DNA of 64,000 bases, taken from assembly GCF_000384215.1 (NCBI RefSeq), contig NZ_KB913032.1, forward strand, positions 459,021-523,020, read 5' to 3'. Of the stretch, positions 36,365-44,986 are shown piece after piece. Both the position numbers and the translations under genes were made by a program. Source of the DNA: Amycolatopsis alba DSM 44262. GTDB taxonomy: Bacteria; Actinomycetota; Actinomycetes; Mycobacteriales; Pseudonocardiaceae. How positions within the stretch are numbered: the first letter of the stretch is position 1; each line of letters opens with the position of its first letter. Under the pieces are notes generated by a model. It did not search any database, was not told the origin of the DNA, and worked only from the letters and a program-made list of their open reading frames with translations.

Positions 36365-37125
36365 TCCAACTTCCCCTTTCGGTTCCCCGTCCATCCACTG
36401 TGGACGGAAGCTTCTTCGGTGGCGGCGAGGAGCTCGGGCACGAGCCCCATCAGGCCGTCGTAGTCCAGCAGGACCTTCGGCACCGATATCGACGCGGCCG
36501 CGAGCACGACGCCGCCAGGGCCGCGGACCGGCGCGGCGATGCAGTGGATGAAGTCCTCGTGCTCGGCGTTGTCCACCGCGTAGCCGCGGTCGGCGACGAG
36601 CGCGAGTTCCTGCCCGTAGGCCTCGGGCGTGGTGATCGTGTTCGGGGTGCGGACGAAGAAGTCGATCCTCGACACCACGTCCGCCTGCTTCTCCGGCGTC
36701 ATCGCCGCGACGAGCACCTTGCCGACCGCGGTGCAGTGCAGCGGCGCGCGTTTCCCGATGCGGGAGTACATCCGCACCGAATGCCTGCCCTCGAACTTGT
36801 CGATGTAGACGACCTCTCCGTCCTCGTAGGACGCGAGGTGGATGGTGTGCCCGGTGCGCGAGTTGAGCCCGGCGAGCGCCGATTGCGCGGTGCGGCGGAC
36901 GTCGCGGTCCTCCAGCGCCTGCTGCGCGAGGTCGAACAGCGCGCTGCCCAGCCGGTAGTACCGCTGCCCTTCCCGGCGCACGAAATGGTGCGTCTCCAGG
37001 GTGCGCAGCAACCGCAGCACGGTCGACTTGTGCACGCCGATCTCCTCGGCGAGCTGGTCGAGGGTCTTCGGCTCGCGGGCGAGCCCGCTCAGCAGCGTGA
37101 GCGCCCTGTCCAGGCTCTGACTCAT
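36361..37125 (-). CDS. IclR family transcriptional regulator (KdgR-like)
   Basis: 254 residues. Winged HTH at 5-60: SLDRALTLLSGLAREPKTLD, then LAEEIGVHKSTVLRLLRTLE. The IclR effector domain (75-245) contains RMYSRIGKRAPLHCTAVGKVLVAA, AEHEDFIHCIAAPVRGPGGVV and AAASISVP. ATG 37125 overlaps the kinase stop by 4 bp, and its own stop overlaps ridA. IclR regulators of KDG pathways (KdgR type) respond to KDG, which fits the KDG-kinase-like gene beside it. It probably binds the palindrome in the divergent promoter region at 38129-38203. Confidence 0.92.
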   Translation of the reverse strand: MSQSLDRALTLLSGLAREPKTLDQLAEEIGVHKSTVLRLLRTLETHHFVRREGQRYYRLGSALFDLAQQALEDRDVRRTAQSALAGLNSRTGHTIHLASYEDGEVVYIDKFEGRHSVRMYSRIGKRAPLHCTAVGKVLVAAMTPEKQADVVSRIDFFVRTPNTITTPEAYGQELALVADRGYAVDNAEHEDFIHCIAAPVRGPGGVVLAAASISVPKVLLDYDGLMGLVPELLAATEEASVHSGWTGNRKGKLE

Positions 37126-38102
37126 CCGCCCACCAATCCCTTGTCCGTCAGCTTCGCCGCCGCCCATGCTGCCTCATCCGCCCCGAGGAGCGTTTCGACG
37201 ACGGATTCGGGCAGCGGCGTCCCCACGTCGTCGTGGGTCAGCAGGGTGGCGGCGGCCTGCAGGTGCCCGCGCCGCAGCCGGGTCGCGGGGGCGTCGCCGC
37301 GCAGGGTGGCGGCGAGGAAGCCGGCCGCGAAAGCGTCACCGGCGCCGACCGGCTCGACGACGTCGACCTGGAGCGCGGGCGAGAACAGGGGCGCCGCGTC
37401 GCCGTCGATCAGGGTCACCCCGCGTTCGCCGTGCTTGACGACCAGCGTCTTCGGACCGGGCAGCGCGGCGCGCAGCCGTTCCGGGTCGCCGGTCCCCCAC
37501 ACCCGTTCGGCCTCGTCTTCTCCGGCGAGCACGATGTCGGCCCGCGCCGCCAGTTCGGCCAGAATCGAAGGATCTCGTCCGGTCCACAGCGCGGGCCGGA
37601 AGTTCACGTCGAACGACACCAGCGTGTCGCCGCGCGGGCGTTCCATCAGGGCGCGCACCAGGTCGAGGCAGCCGTCCGAGAGCGCGGGTGTGATCCCGGA
37701 CAGATGGATGACGCGCACCCCGTCGAGATCGAGTTTCCCCAGCAGCCCGGCGTCCATTCCGGACGCCGCCGAACCCTTGCGGTAGTAGCGCACGGGACTG
37801 CCCTGAGCGCCGCTTTCCTTGATGTAGAGCCCGGTCGGGCGCGTCGGATCGACCATGACCGCGCTGACGTCCACCCCCGCCGCCGCGATCTCGCGCACCA
37901 GCGCGCGGCCGAACGGATCGTCCCCGACGGCACTCACCCAGGCACTGGCGAAACCCAGCGCCGGGAGATGGCAGGCGACGTTCGACTCGGCCCCGCCGAT
38001 GGTCCGTACCCACTTCCGTACCTCGTCGGGCGGCCCGGATTCGGCCGGTACGAACAAGGCCATCGACTCCCCGATGCACAAAACGTGGGGCGCGCTTGTC
38101 AC
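37122..38102 (-). CDS. kdgK: PfkB family sugar kinase, probable 2-keto-3-deoxygluconate kinase
   Basis: Ribokinase-fold kinase of 326 residues. Start region HVLCIGESMALFVP, substrate loop GGAESNVACHLPALG, VSAVGDDPFGRALVREIAAAGVD, TRPTGLYIKE and the catalytic GAGDAFAAGFLAA near residue 250. GES-type N-termini and the RPTGLYIKE segment are typical of KDG kinases. Product would be KDG-6-phosphate for an Entner-Doudoroff aldolase not present here. GTG start; divergent from the PLP dehydratase gene with 111 bp between. Other ketose-acid substrates remain possible. Confidence 0.85.
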   Translation of the reverse strand: MTSAPHVLCIGESMALFVPAESGPPDEVRKWVRTIGGAESNVACHLPALGFASAWVSAVGDDPFGRALVREIAAAGVDVSAVMVDPTRPTGLYIKESGAQGSPVRYYRKGSAASGMDAGLLGKLDLDGVRVIHLSGITPALSDGCLDLVRALMERPRGDTLVSFDVNFRPALWTGRDPSILAELAARADIVLAGEDEAERVWGTGDPERLRAALPGPKTLVVKHGERGVTLIDGDAAPLFSPALQVDVVEPVGAGDAFAAGFLAATLRGDAPATRLRRGHLQAAATLLTHDDVGTPLPESVVETLLGADEAAWAAAKLTDKGLVGG

Positions 38103-38128
38103 CTTCGCGTCTCCTAGTCGTCACGCCG

Positions 38129-38203
38129 TTGACCTCTAGCGGACCGGATGCTACACCTATCCCACGCAATATGCGCAACGTCCGTTGCAACATACGCAAC
38201 CGA
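38129..38203 (+). promoter_or_regulatory. promoter and operator of the divergent aminosugar-acid operons
   Basis: On the plus strand TTGACC (38129-38134) is separated by 17 bp from TACACC (38152-38157). Just downstream, at 38168-38201, is a dense array of ATGCGCAAC/GTTGCAACAT-type half sites, centred on the palindrome GCAACG-TC-CGTTGC (38175-38188). Its place over the expected transcript start suits repression by the IclR protein encoded next door. Predicted from sequence pattern only. Confidence 0.55.
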
Positions 38204-38213
38204 GGTGAACCCC

Positions 38214-39518
38214 ATGTTCGAAGCCGGCACCATCGATTCCGCCGCGGTCGCGGCCGTCCGGGAGGAACGCGTCGACTGGCGCTTCCGCTCGGTCGCGCCT
38301 TCGCTGTCCGGTCTCACGATCGGCGAAGCCGCCTCTCGCGGCGCGAAGCTGTTCGACGACGGCTTCCTCGGCCCGTTCGTGGTCCTCGACGAAGAGGCCG
38401 TCGAGCACAACCTGCGCACGATGGCCGACTGGTGCGCCACGCGTGGTGTCGCGCTGGCGCCGCACGGCAAGACGACGATGGCGCCGCAGCTGTTCGAGCG
38501 GCAGCTCCAGCACGGTTCCTGGGGCATCACCTGCGCGAACGCCGGGCACCTGCGCATCTACCGGGCGTTCGGGGTCTCCCGGATCCTGCTGGCGAACCAG
38601 CTGCTCGACCCGTCCGGGCTGAAGTGGCTCGCCGCGGAACTCGACGCCGACGACGACTTCGAGTTCGTCTGCTGGGTCGACTCGGTCCGCGGTGTCGAGC
38701 TGATGACCGAAGCCCTGCGCGGGGCCCGCCGCAAGGTGGACGTCCTCGTCGAACTGGGTGCCGAGGGTGGCCGCACCGGTGTCCGCGACACCGGAACCGC
38801 GCTCGCCGTGGCCGAAGCCGCCCACGCGAGCCCGGCCCTGCGGCTACGCGGATCCGGCGGCTACGAGGGCGCGCTCTCCCACCATACCGACGAGAAGTCG
38901 CTGCAGCTGATCAGTTCCTATGTGGACGGTCTGCGCGAACTCGTCTTCGCCTTCCACGACAAGGGCCTGCTCGACGACGCCGGTCAGATCATCGTCACCG
39001 GCGGCGGCAGCGCGTACTTCGACCGCGTCGCCGACGAACTCACCAAGGACTGGGGCGGCCTGGACGTCCTGCCGATCCTGCGCAGCGGCGCGTACGTGAC
39101 CCACGACGACGGCTTCTACCGTGTGATCTCCCCGCTGGGCGAGCATCCGCGCATCGGCGGCGTCGCCTCGTTCCGTCCCGCGCTGCGCGCCTGGGCGCAG
39201 GTCACGTCGAAGCCGACGGACGAACTCGCCCTGCTCACCATCGGCAAACGGGACGCCTCCTTCGACGAAGGCATGCCCGAACCGCGCCTGATCCGCAAAG
39301 GCGACGGACAGGCGTCCGCGCTCGAAGGTCATTCCATCCAGAAGATGAACGACCAGCACGCCTTCCTCACCCTGCCCGCGTCGTCCCCGGTCGAGGTCGG
39401 CGACTGGATCGCCCTCGGTCTGTCCCATCCCTGCACCGTCTTCGACAAGTGGCCCCTCATCCCGGTCGTCGGCCCCGACGGCGAGACCGTGCTCGATTTC
39501 GTCCGCACGCATTTCTGA
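38214..39518 (+). CDS. PLP-dependent fold-III dehydratase/deaminase, probable D-glucosaminate dehydratase
   Basis: 434-residue enzyme of the D-threonine aldolase/D-serine dehydratase (alanine-racemase fold) group, often annotated 'amino acid deaminase'. PLP lysine is K86 in APHGKTTMAP; other motifs are DVLVELGAEGGRTGVRD and VTGGGSAYFD. The metal-binding C-terminal part includes LSHPCTVFDKW with the His-Cys pair. First gene of the plus-strand operon, divergent from a KDG-kinase-like gene and followed by an N-acyl-D-amino-acid deacylase, which together point to 2-amino-2-deoxy-D-gluconate (glucosaminate) as substrate, giving KDG and ammonia. From sequence alone, other D-amino acids cannot be excluded. 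Confidence 0.85.
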   Translation: MFEAGTIDSAAVAAVREERVDWRFRSVAPSLSGLTIGEAASRGAKLFDDGFLGPFVVLDEEAVEHNLRTMADWCATRGVALAPHGKTTMAPQLFERQLQHGSWGITCANAGHLRIYRAFGVSRILLANQLLDPSGLKWLAAELDADDDFEFVCWVDSVRGVELMTEALRGARRKVDVLVELGAEGGRTGVRDTGTALAVAEAAHASPALRLRGSGGYEGALSHHTDEKSLQLISSYVDGLRELVFAFHDKGLLDDAGQIIVTGGGSAYFDRVADELTKDWGGLDVLPILRSGAYVTHDDGFYRVISPLGEHPRIGGVASFRPALRAWAQVTSKPTDELALLTIGKRDASFDEGMPEPRLIRKGDGQASALEGHSIQKMNDQHAFLTLPASSPVEVGDWIALGLSHPCTVFDKWPLIPVVGPDGETVLDFVRTHF

Positions 39519-39551
39519 TCCGTCCTCCACCGCCGCAGAGGAAGAATCATC

Positions 39552-41147
39552 ATGGACATCGTTGTCCGCTCCGCACTGGTCGCCGACGGCACCGGGGATC
39601 CGCTCACCAGGCACGACGTGGGCATCTCCGGTGGCAGGATCGCCAGTGTCGCCGAACCCGGCTCGCTCGCGGGCCGCCGCACCATCGACGCCGAAGGACT
39701 CGTGCTCGCGCCAGGGTTCATCGACATGCACTCGCATTCCGATCTCCAGCTGCTCGCCAATCCGGATCACATCGCGAAGCTCTCCCAAGGCGTCACCACC
39801 GAGGTCCTCGGACAGGACGGGCTCTCCTACGCGCCCGTGAACGACGACGTCCTCGCGTCACTGCGCCAGCAGCTCGCCGGGTGGAACGACGACCCGGCAG
39901 GCTTCGACTGGAACTGGCGCTCGGTCGGCGAGTACCTCGACCGGCTCGACGCCGGGGTCGCGGTCAACGCGGCCTACCTGGTGCCGCAGGGCACCGTCCG
40001 CATGCTCACCGTCGGCTGGGAAGACCGGCCAGCCACCGAGGCCGAGATGAACGCGATGAAGGAACTCATCGCGACCGGTCTCGCCGAGGGCGCGATGGGC
40101 ATGTCGTCCGGGCTCACCTACACACCGGGCATGTACGCGACGACCGAAGAACTCGTCGAGCTGTGCCGGGTCGTCGGCGAACGCGGTGGTTTCTACAGCC
40201 CGCACCACCGCAGCTACGGCAAGGGCGCGCTGGAGGCGTTCGGCGAGATGGTCGACGTCTCCCGCCGCTCCGGCTGCCCGCTGCACCTCGCGCACGCCAC
40301 GATGAACTTCTCGGTGAACAAGGGCAAGGCGGGAAATCTGCTGGAGCTGCTCGACCAGGCACTCGACGACGGCTGCGACATCACGCTCGACACCTATCCC
40401 TACCTTCCCGGCGCCACCTACCTTTCCGCGCTGCTCCCGAGCTGGTCCACCGAAGGCGGGCTCGACGCCACCCTGGCCCGGCTGTCCGATGTGGACACCC
40501 GCGAACGGATCCGCGCCGAGATCGAGGAGACCGGCTCGGACGGCGCGCACGGCGTGCCGATCGACTGGGAGGCCATCGAGATCAACGGTGTCCGCCGGGA
40601 CGAGAACTCCCACCTCGTCGGGCATTCCGTGGCCGCGTCGGCTCAGCGAGCCGGGAAGCCGGCCGCGGAGCTGTACTTCGACGTCCTGCTGTCGGAGAAG
40701 CTCGGCACGTCCTGCCTGATGCACGTCGGGCACGAGGAGAACGTCCAGGCGATCATGCGGCACCGGACGCACACCGGGGGCAGTGACGGCCTCCTCGTCG
40801 GCGCGCGGCCGCATCCGCGTGCCTGGGGAACGTTCCCGCGCTACCTCGCGCGCTACGTCCGCGAGCTCGGCGTCCTGGACCTCGCCGAATGCGTCTCCCA
40901 CCTCACCGGCCGCGCGGCGCAGCGCCTGCGGCTGACCGACCGGGGTCTCGTCCGCGCCGGATACGCGGCCGACCTCGTGCTGTTCGACCCGGAAACCGTC
41001 GCCGACACCGCCACGTTCGACGAGCCGCGGCAGCAGGCCGCCGGTATCCCCCATGTCTTCGTCAACGGTGTCGCCGCCATCGACGATGGTCAACCGACCG
41101 GCGCCCTCGCCGGCCATTCACTGCGGAACCCCTGGAGTGCCCGATGA
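39552..41147 (+). CDS. N-acyl-D-amino-acid deacylase family, probable N-acetyl-D-glucosaminate deacetylase
   Basis: Zinc amidohydrolase of 531 residues. Metal motif HSHSD at residues 60-64 in GFIDMHSHSDLQLL; further ligands in YSPHHRSYGKG and LHLAHATMNFS; C-terminal signature GGSDGLLVGARPHPRAWGTF, then TGRAAQRLRLTDRGLVRAGY, typical of D-aminoacylase. The family removes acyl groups from D-amino acids, and N-acetylglucosaminate is chemically an N-acetyl-D-amino acid. It lies 33 bp after the dehydratase gene and overlaps the permease gene by 4 bp. An ordinary N-acetyl-D-amino acid substrate is the alternative. Confidence 0.88.
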   Translation: MDIVVRSALVADGTGDPLTRHDVGISGGRIASVAEPGSLAGRRTIDAEGLVLAPGFIDMHSHSDLQLLANPDHIAKLSQGVTTEVLGQDGLSYAPVNDDVLASLRQQLAGWNDDPAGFDWNWRSVGEYLDRLDAGVAVNAAYLVPQGTVRMLTVGWEDRPATEAEMNAMKELIATGLAEGAMGMSSGLTYTPGMYATTEELVELCRVVGERGGFYSPHHRSYGKGALEAFGEMVDVSRRSGCPLHLAHATMNFSVNKGKAGNLLELLDQALDDGCDITLDTYPYLPGATYLSALLPSWSTEGGLDATLARLSDVDTRERIRAEIEETGSDGAHGVPIDWEAIEINGVRRDENSHLVGHSVAASAQRAGKPAAELYFDVLLSEKLGTSCLMHVGHEENVQAIMRHRTHTGGSDGLLVGARPHPRAWGTFPRYLARYVRELGVLDLAECVSHLTGRAAQRLRLTDRGLVRAGYAADLVLFDPETVADTATFDEPRQQAAGIPHVFVNGVAAIDDGQPTGALAGHSLRNPWSAR

Positions 41148-42532
41148 TCGACTGGCTCCAACATTCGACGGGAGGTCTCCTGACCCTCGCCGCCGTCTCG
41201 ATCGCGGTGTTGTTGTTCCTCATCATCAAAGTCAAACTCGAGCCCTTCATCGCGCTGATCGTGGTCGGCCTGCTGACCGCGCTGGCCGCGGGCCTGCCGG
41301 TCGGGCAGATCGTCGGCTCCGCGCAGAAGGCATCGGATTCCTTGCTGGAGAAGGGTTTCGGCGGGATTCTCGGCCATATCGCCGCGATCATCGGGCTCGG
41401 CACCATCCTCGGGTCCATTTTGGAGCGTTCCGGCGGGGCGAAGGTGCTCACCGGCGCGCTGCTACGGGCGATCGGCGAGAAACGGGCCCCGCTGGCGATG
41501 GGTCTCGCGGGCTTCGTCTTCGGCATCCCGGTCTTCTTCGACATCGGCATCTTCGTGCTGGCACCGCTGGTCTACGTCGCCGCCAAACAGGGCGGCCGTT
41601 CGCTGGTGCTGTACGCGTTGCCCCTGCTCGCCGGTCTCTCGATCACGCACGCGTTCCTTCCGCCGCACCCCGGCCCGGTGACCGCGGCGGGCCTGCTGCA
41701 CGTGGAACTCGGCTGGATCATCCTGATGGGCCTGGTCTGCGGTATCCCGGCGTTCCTCATCGGCGGCGTGGCGTACTCGACCTGGATCGGCAAGCGCATC
41801 GACGTGCCGGTTCCCGCGGAATTCCTCGTCGCCGAGGAAGAGGGTGAGAAGGAGGAGAACCCGCCGTCGCTCAAGCTGGTGGTGGCGATCATCGCGGTCC
41901 CGCTGGTGCTGATCCTCGCCGGGACCTTCGGCAGCATCTGGCTTCCCAAGAACTCCGCGCCCGCCGGTGTCGCCGCGTTCATCGGTACCCCGGCGGTCGC
42001 GCTGACGATCTCGGTGCTGCTCGCGTCGTGGCTGCTGGGCCTGCGCCGCGGCTTGACGGGCAAGGATTTGAGCGAGCTTTCGGCGAAGTCGCTCCGCCCG
42101 GTCGCGATGATCCTGCTGGTGGTCGGCGCCGGCGCGTTCTTCGGCGCCGTGCTGTCCGCGACCGGTATCGGCAAGGCCGTCGCGGGTTCGCTGGACAACG
42201 CCGGTCTGCCGGTCATCCTGGCGGCCTACGTCATCAGTTGCGGAATGCGGATCGCGCAGGGTTCGGCGACGGTCGCGATCGTGACCACGAGCGGTATCGT
42301 CGCGCCGACGGTGGCGACTCTCGGCTACTCACAGATCCAGCTCGCGCTGCTGGTCGTGGCGATTTCCGCCGGGTCGATCATCGCGTCGCACGTGAACGAC
42401 GGCGGCTTCTGGATCATCTCGCGGTATTTCAACATGACGGTGCCGCAGACCCTGAAAACCTGGACCGTCTTGGAAACCGTCCTTTCCGTTTCCGGTTTCG
42501 GCGTGGCAGCATTGCTCATGGCAGTGGTTTAA
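41144..42532 (+). CDS. GntP family sugar-acid permease
   Basis: Integral membrane transporter of 462 residues with about 12 helices, for example LLTLAAVSIAVLLFLIIKVK, FIALIVVGLLTALAAGLPVG and GLPVILAAYVISCGMRIAQG. Signature elements of GntP include GFGGILGHIAAIIGLGTILG, FFDIGIFVLAPL, HPGPVTAAG and GSATVAIVTTSGI. GntP members import gluconate and related acids with protons; here N-acetylglucosaminate or glucosaminate is the likely cargo. Start overlaps the deacetylase stop (ATGA). Confidence 0.93.
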   Translation: MIDWLQHSTGGLLTLAAVSIAVLLFLIIKVKLEPFIALIVVGLLTALAAGLPVGQIVGSAQKASDSLLEKGFGGILGHIAAIIGLGTILGSILERSGGAKVLTGALLRAIGEKRAPLAMGLAGFVFGIPVFFDIGIFVLAPLVYVAAKQGGRSLVLYALPLLAGLSITHAFLPPHPGPVTAAGLLHVELGWIILMGLVCGIPAFLIGGVAYSTWIGKRIDVPVPAEFLVAEEEGEKEENPPSLKLVVAIIAVPLVLILAGTFGSIWLPKNSAPAGVAAFIGTPAVALTISVLLASWLLGLRRGLTGKDLSELSAKSLRPVAMILLVVGAGAFFGAVLSATGIGKAVAGSLDNAGLPVILAAYVISCGMRIAQGSATVAIVTTSGIVAPTVATLGYSQIQLALLVVAISAGSIIASHVNDGGFWIISRYFNMTVPQTLKTWTVLETVLSVSGFGVAALLMAVV

Positions 42533-42559
42533 ACCACCTGAAAGCTGGGAGAGATCACG

Positions 42560-43690
42560 ATGACCGGACTCGATCGACGCACCTTCCTCGGCGCCGTCGG
42601 AGCGGCTGGACTCACCACCGTTCTCGGTTCCCACCTCGCGAACGCCTCCGAACAGACCTGCGGACCGAAGGGAACCGGGGCCATCTACATCAGCAGCTAC
42701 ACCAGTTCCGGGCACGGACTCGATGTCGCTCACCGGGACGCGACCACGAACGCGCTGGTCGTCGACCGGACGATTCCGGGAGTCAGCAACGCTTCCTGGT
42801 TCGACATCAGTGCCGACCGCAAGACGCTTTACGTGACCAATGAGGACGAGAACGGCCAGATCTCCGCTCTCAGCCTCGCCGATCCGGCGAAACCCAAGCT
42901 GCTCAACAAGAAGTCGGCGAAGGGCCAGCACCCGACGCATCTGAGCGTCCACTCGAGCCAGAAGTACGTGCTGGCCGCGAACTACAGCAGCGGCAGCGTC
43001 GTCGTGCTCCCGATCCTCGCGGGCGGGAAACTCGGCGACGTCGTCGATCTGGCCCAGCACAAGGGCGCCGAACGAGCCGCGCACGCGCACCAGGTGGTCA
43101 ACGATCCCACCGGCAAGTGGGTGCTCTCGGTCGACCTCGGCGCGGATTCGGTCTACGTCTACAAACTCGACGTCGCCACCGGGAAACTGAAGCTGAACCA
43201 GCAGCTGAAGCTCCCGTCGGGCGCCGGGCCGCGTCACCTCGCCTTCCACCCGAATGGCAAGTACGCGTACATCCTCGGCGAGCTGCGGGCCGAGGTGACC
43301 ATCGCGGCGTGGGACCCGGCGACCGGGAAACTGACCGCCGGACAGGTCGTCAAGGCCGTTCCGGCCGGCACTCCCGGCGAGCAGTATCCGGGCGAGATCA
43401 CCACGTCCAAGGACGGCAAGTTCGTCTACGCGTCCGTGCGCGGTTCCGACACGATCGCGTCGTTCGGCGTCGGCGAGGACGGGAAGTCCTTGAAGCTGCT
43501 GAACAACACACCCGTGGGTGGCGTCTACCCGCGTCACCTCACCCTGGATCCGACCGAAAGCTGGTTCTACGTTTCCAGCGACAAGTCCGGCACGCTGAGC
43601 TGGCTGCCGCGTGATCCCGCCACCGGTCTCCCTGGGGCCGTCGCCGGAAAGCTGGCGCTCCCCCAGGTCAATTCCGTCTTTTTCGCATAA
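42560..43690 (+). CDS. Tat-exported lactonase family beta-propeller protein
   Basis: 376 residues. The N-terminus MTGLDRRTFLGAVGAAGLTT carries a twin-arginine signal (R6-R7) with cleavage near ANAS at 29-32, so the enzyme is exported folded. The rest is a seven-bladed propeller of the 6-phosphogluconolactonase/YVTN type: repeats such as DRKTLYVTNEDENG, QKYVLAANYSSGSV, GAGPRHLAFHPNGKYAYIL, DGKFVYASVRGSDTIA and YPRHLTLDPTESWFYVSSD. Known members open sugar lactones. In this operon the natural target is the 1,5-lactone made by C1-oxidising chitin monooxygenases. It lies 27 bp after gntP. Confidence 0.87.
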   Translation: MTGLDRRTFLGAVGAAGLTTVLGSHLANASEQTCGPKGTGAIYISSYTSSGHGLDVAHRDATTNALVVDRTIPGVSNASWFDISADRKTLYVTNEDENGQISALSLADPAKPKLLNKKSAKGQHPTHLSVHSSQKYVLAANYSSGSVVVLPILAGGKLGDVVDLAQHKGAERAAHAHQVVNDPTGKWVLSVDLGADSVYVYKLDVATGKLKLNQQLKLPSGAGPRHLAFHPNGKYAYILGELRAEVTIAAWDPATGKLTAGQVVKAVPAGTPGEQYPGEITTSKDGKFVYASVRGSDTIASFGVGEDGKSLKLLNNTPVGGVYPRHLTLDPTESWFYVSSDKSGTLSWLPRDPATGLPGAVAGKLALPQVNSVFFA

Positions 43691-43702
43691 GGAGAAAATT
43701 TC

Positions 43703-44986
43703 ATGAGAACTCGCGTCCTCATCGCGGGCCTCGCGGCGGTCGGCCTCGTCGCGGGCTGCGCGCCGGCCCAGAACACCCCCGCCGCGAGCGGCGGCGACGA
43801 GAAGTCCGGCACGGTCCGGGTCTGGCTGTTCGACGAAGCCAACCGCGCGCCGAAGGAAGCCGCGGTCAAGGAGGCGATCGCCGAGTTCAAGGCGGCGCAT
43901 TCGGGTGTCGAGGTCGACGTCCAGTGGATCCCGGTGGAAGGCCGCGCGGACAAGTTCTCCGGCGCCTTCAACGACCCGGCCAGCGCGCCGGACGTCGCCG
44001 AGTTCGGCAACACCGACGTCTCCAGCTACGCCGCCACGGGCGCGCTGGCCGACCTGACCGGCGACCTGTCGTCGTGGAAGGAAGGCGCCGACATCCTGCC
44101 CGCGGTCCTGGAGACGGCGAAGTCCGGCGGCAAGACCTACGGGCTTCCCTGGTTCACCGGCATCCGCGCCTTGTACTACCGCACGGACCTCTTCGCCGAA
44201 CTCGGCCTCAAGCCGCCTGCCACGCTGGCGGAACTGACCGAGACCGCGAAGACGATCCGCGCCAAGAAGCCGGAGCTGTACGGCATCTCCGTCGGTGGCA
44301 AGTACACCTACGCGATGCTGCCGTTCCTGTGGGCGCACGGCGGCGAGATCGCCAAGCAGGACGGCGACAAGTGGAAGTCCACTCTGGACTCCGAGCAGGC
44401 CAAGGCAGGCGTGACGACGTACGCGAACCTGCTGAAGGCGGACATCTGCCCGCCGGAGCAGTGCGCCAACCTCACCGGGACGCAGAGCATCACGGCGTTC
44501 GCGGGCGGCAAGGCCGGTATGTCGATCGGCGGTGACTTCAACCGCAAGGCCGTCGAAGCCGGTCAGGTGAAGGGCAAGTACGCGATCATCCCGATCCCCG
44601 GCACCGAGGCGGGGAAGATCGCCCCGGCGTTCGCGGGCGGCAACCTGCTCGGCGTGTTCAACGCGACCAAGCGCAAGAGCCTCGCGGTCGAGTTCACCGA
44701 GCTGCTCGGTGGCGCCAAGTACCAGGAGAAGATGTACGTCGCCATGGGCAACCTGCCCACGCTCGGCAGTGTCCAGCAGAAGCTCGCCGCGAGCGACCCG
44801 TCGGTCAAGCCGTTCGTCGACACGCTCACCGCCGGCACGAAGTTCGTCCCCGCCACCGCGGCGTGGTCGAAGATCGACGCGCAGAACGTGCTGCCGACCG
44901 CGATCCAGCAGATCGCGACCGGCGGCAAGGACCCCGCGGCCGCGCTCGCGACCGCGTCCGCCGAGATGAACAAGGCGTTCGGCTAA
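43703..44986 (+). CDS. sugar ABC transporter substrate-binding lipoprotein
   Basis: 427-residue family 1 solute-binding protein. Lipoprotein signal MRTRVLIAGLAAVGLVAGC with lipobox LVAGC and lipid-modified Cys19. The mature part shows VRVWLFDEANRAPKEAAVKE, YGLPWFTGIRALYYRTDLFAELGL, and FAGGKAGMSIGGDF, typical of CUT1 oligosaccharide binders. Starts 12 bp after the lactonase stop with AAGGAGAAA as RBS; its TAA abuts the first permease start. Ligand is unproven; the operon suggests chitobionate or chitin oligomers. Confidence 0.93.
   Translation: MRTRVLIAGLAAVGLVAGCAPAQNTPAASGGDEKSGTVRVWLFDEANRAPKEAAVKEAIAEFKAAHSGVEVDVQWIPVEGRADKFSGAFNDPASAPDVAEFGNTDVSSYAATGALADLTGDLSSWKEGADILPAVLETAKSGGKTYGLPWFTGIRALYYRTDLFAELGLKPPATLAELTETAKTIRAKKPELYGISVGGKYTYAMLPFLWAHGGEIAKQDGDKWKSTLDSEQAKAGVTTYANLLKADICPPEQCANLTGTQSITAFAGGKAGMSIGGDFNRKAVEAGQVKGKYAIIPIPGTEAGKIAPAFAGGNLLGVFNATKRKSLAVEFTELLGGAKYQEKMYVAMGNLPTLGSVQQKLAASDPSVKPFVDTLTAGTKFVPATAAWSKIDAQNVLPTAIQQIATGGKDPAAALATASAEMNKAFG

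Noticed and set aside
38096..40786. 896-codon open frame on the plus strand
   Set aside because: Out-of-frame overlap with the dehydratase and deacylase genes, which have clear catalytic motifs in their own frames.
38214..41147. Reading the locus simply as D-amino-acid catabolism
   Set aside because: This would explain the deaminase, deacylase and RidA, but not the KDG-kinase-like gene, GntP permease, exported lactonase, sugar importer and hexosaminidase in the same operons. It stays as the main alternative for the two enzymes.
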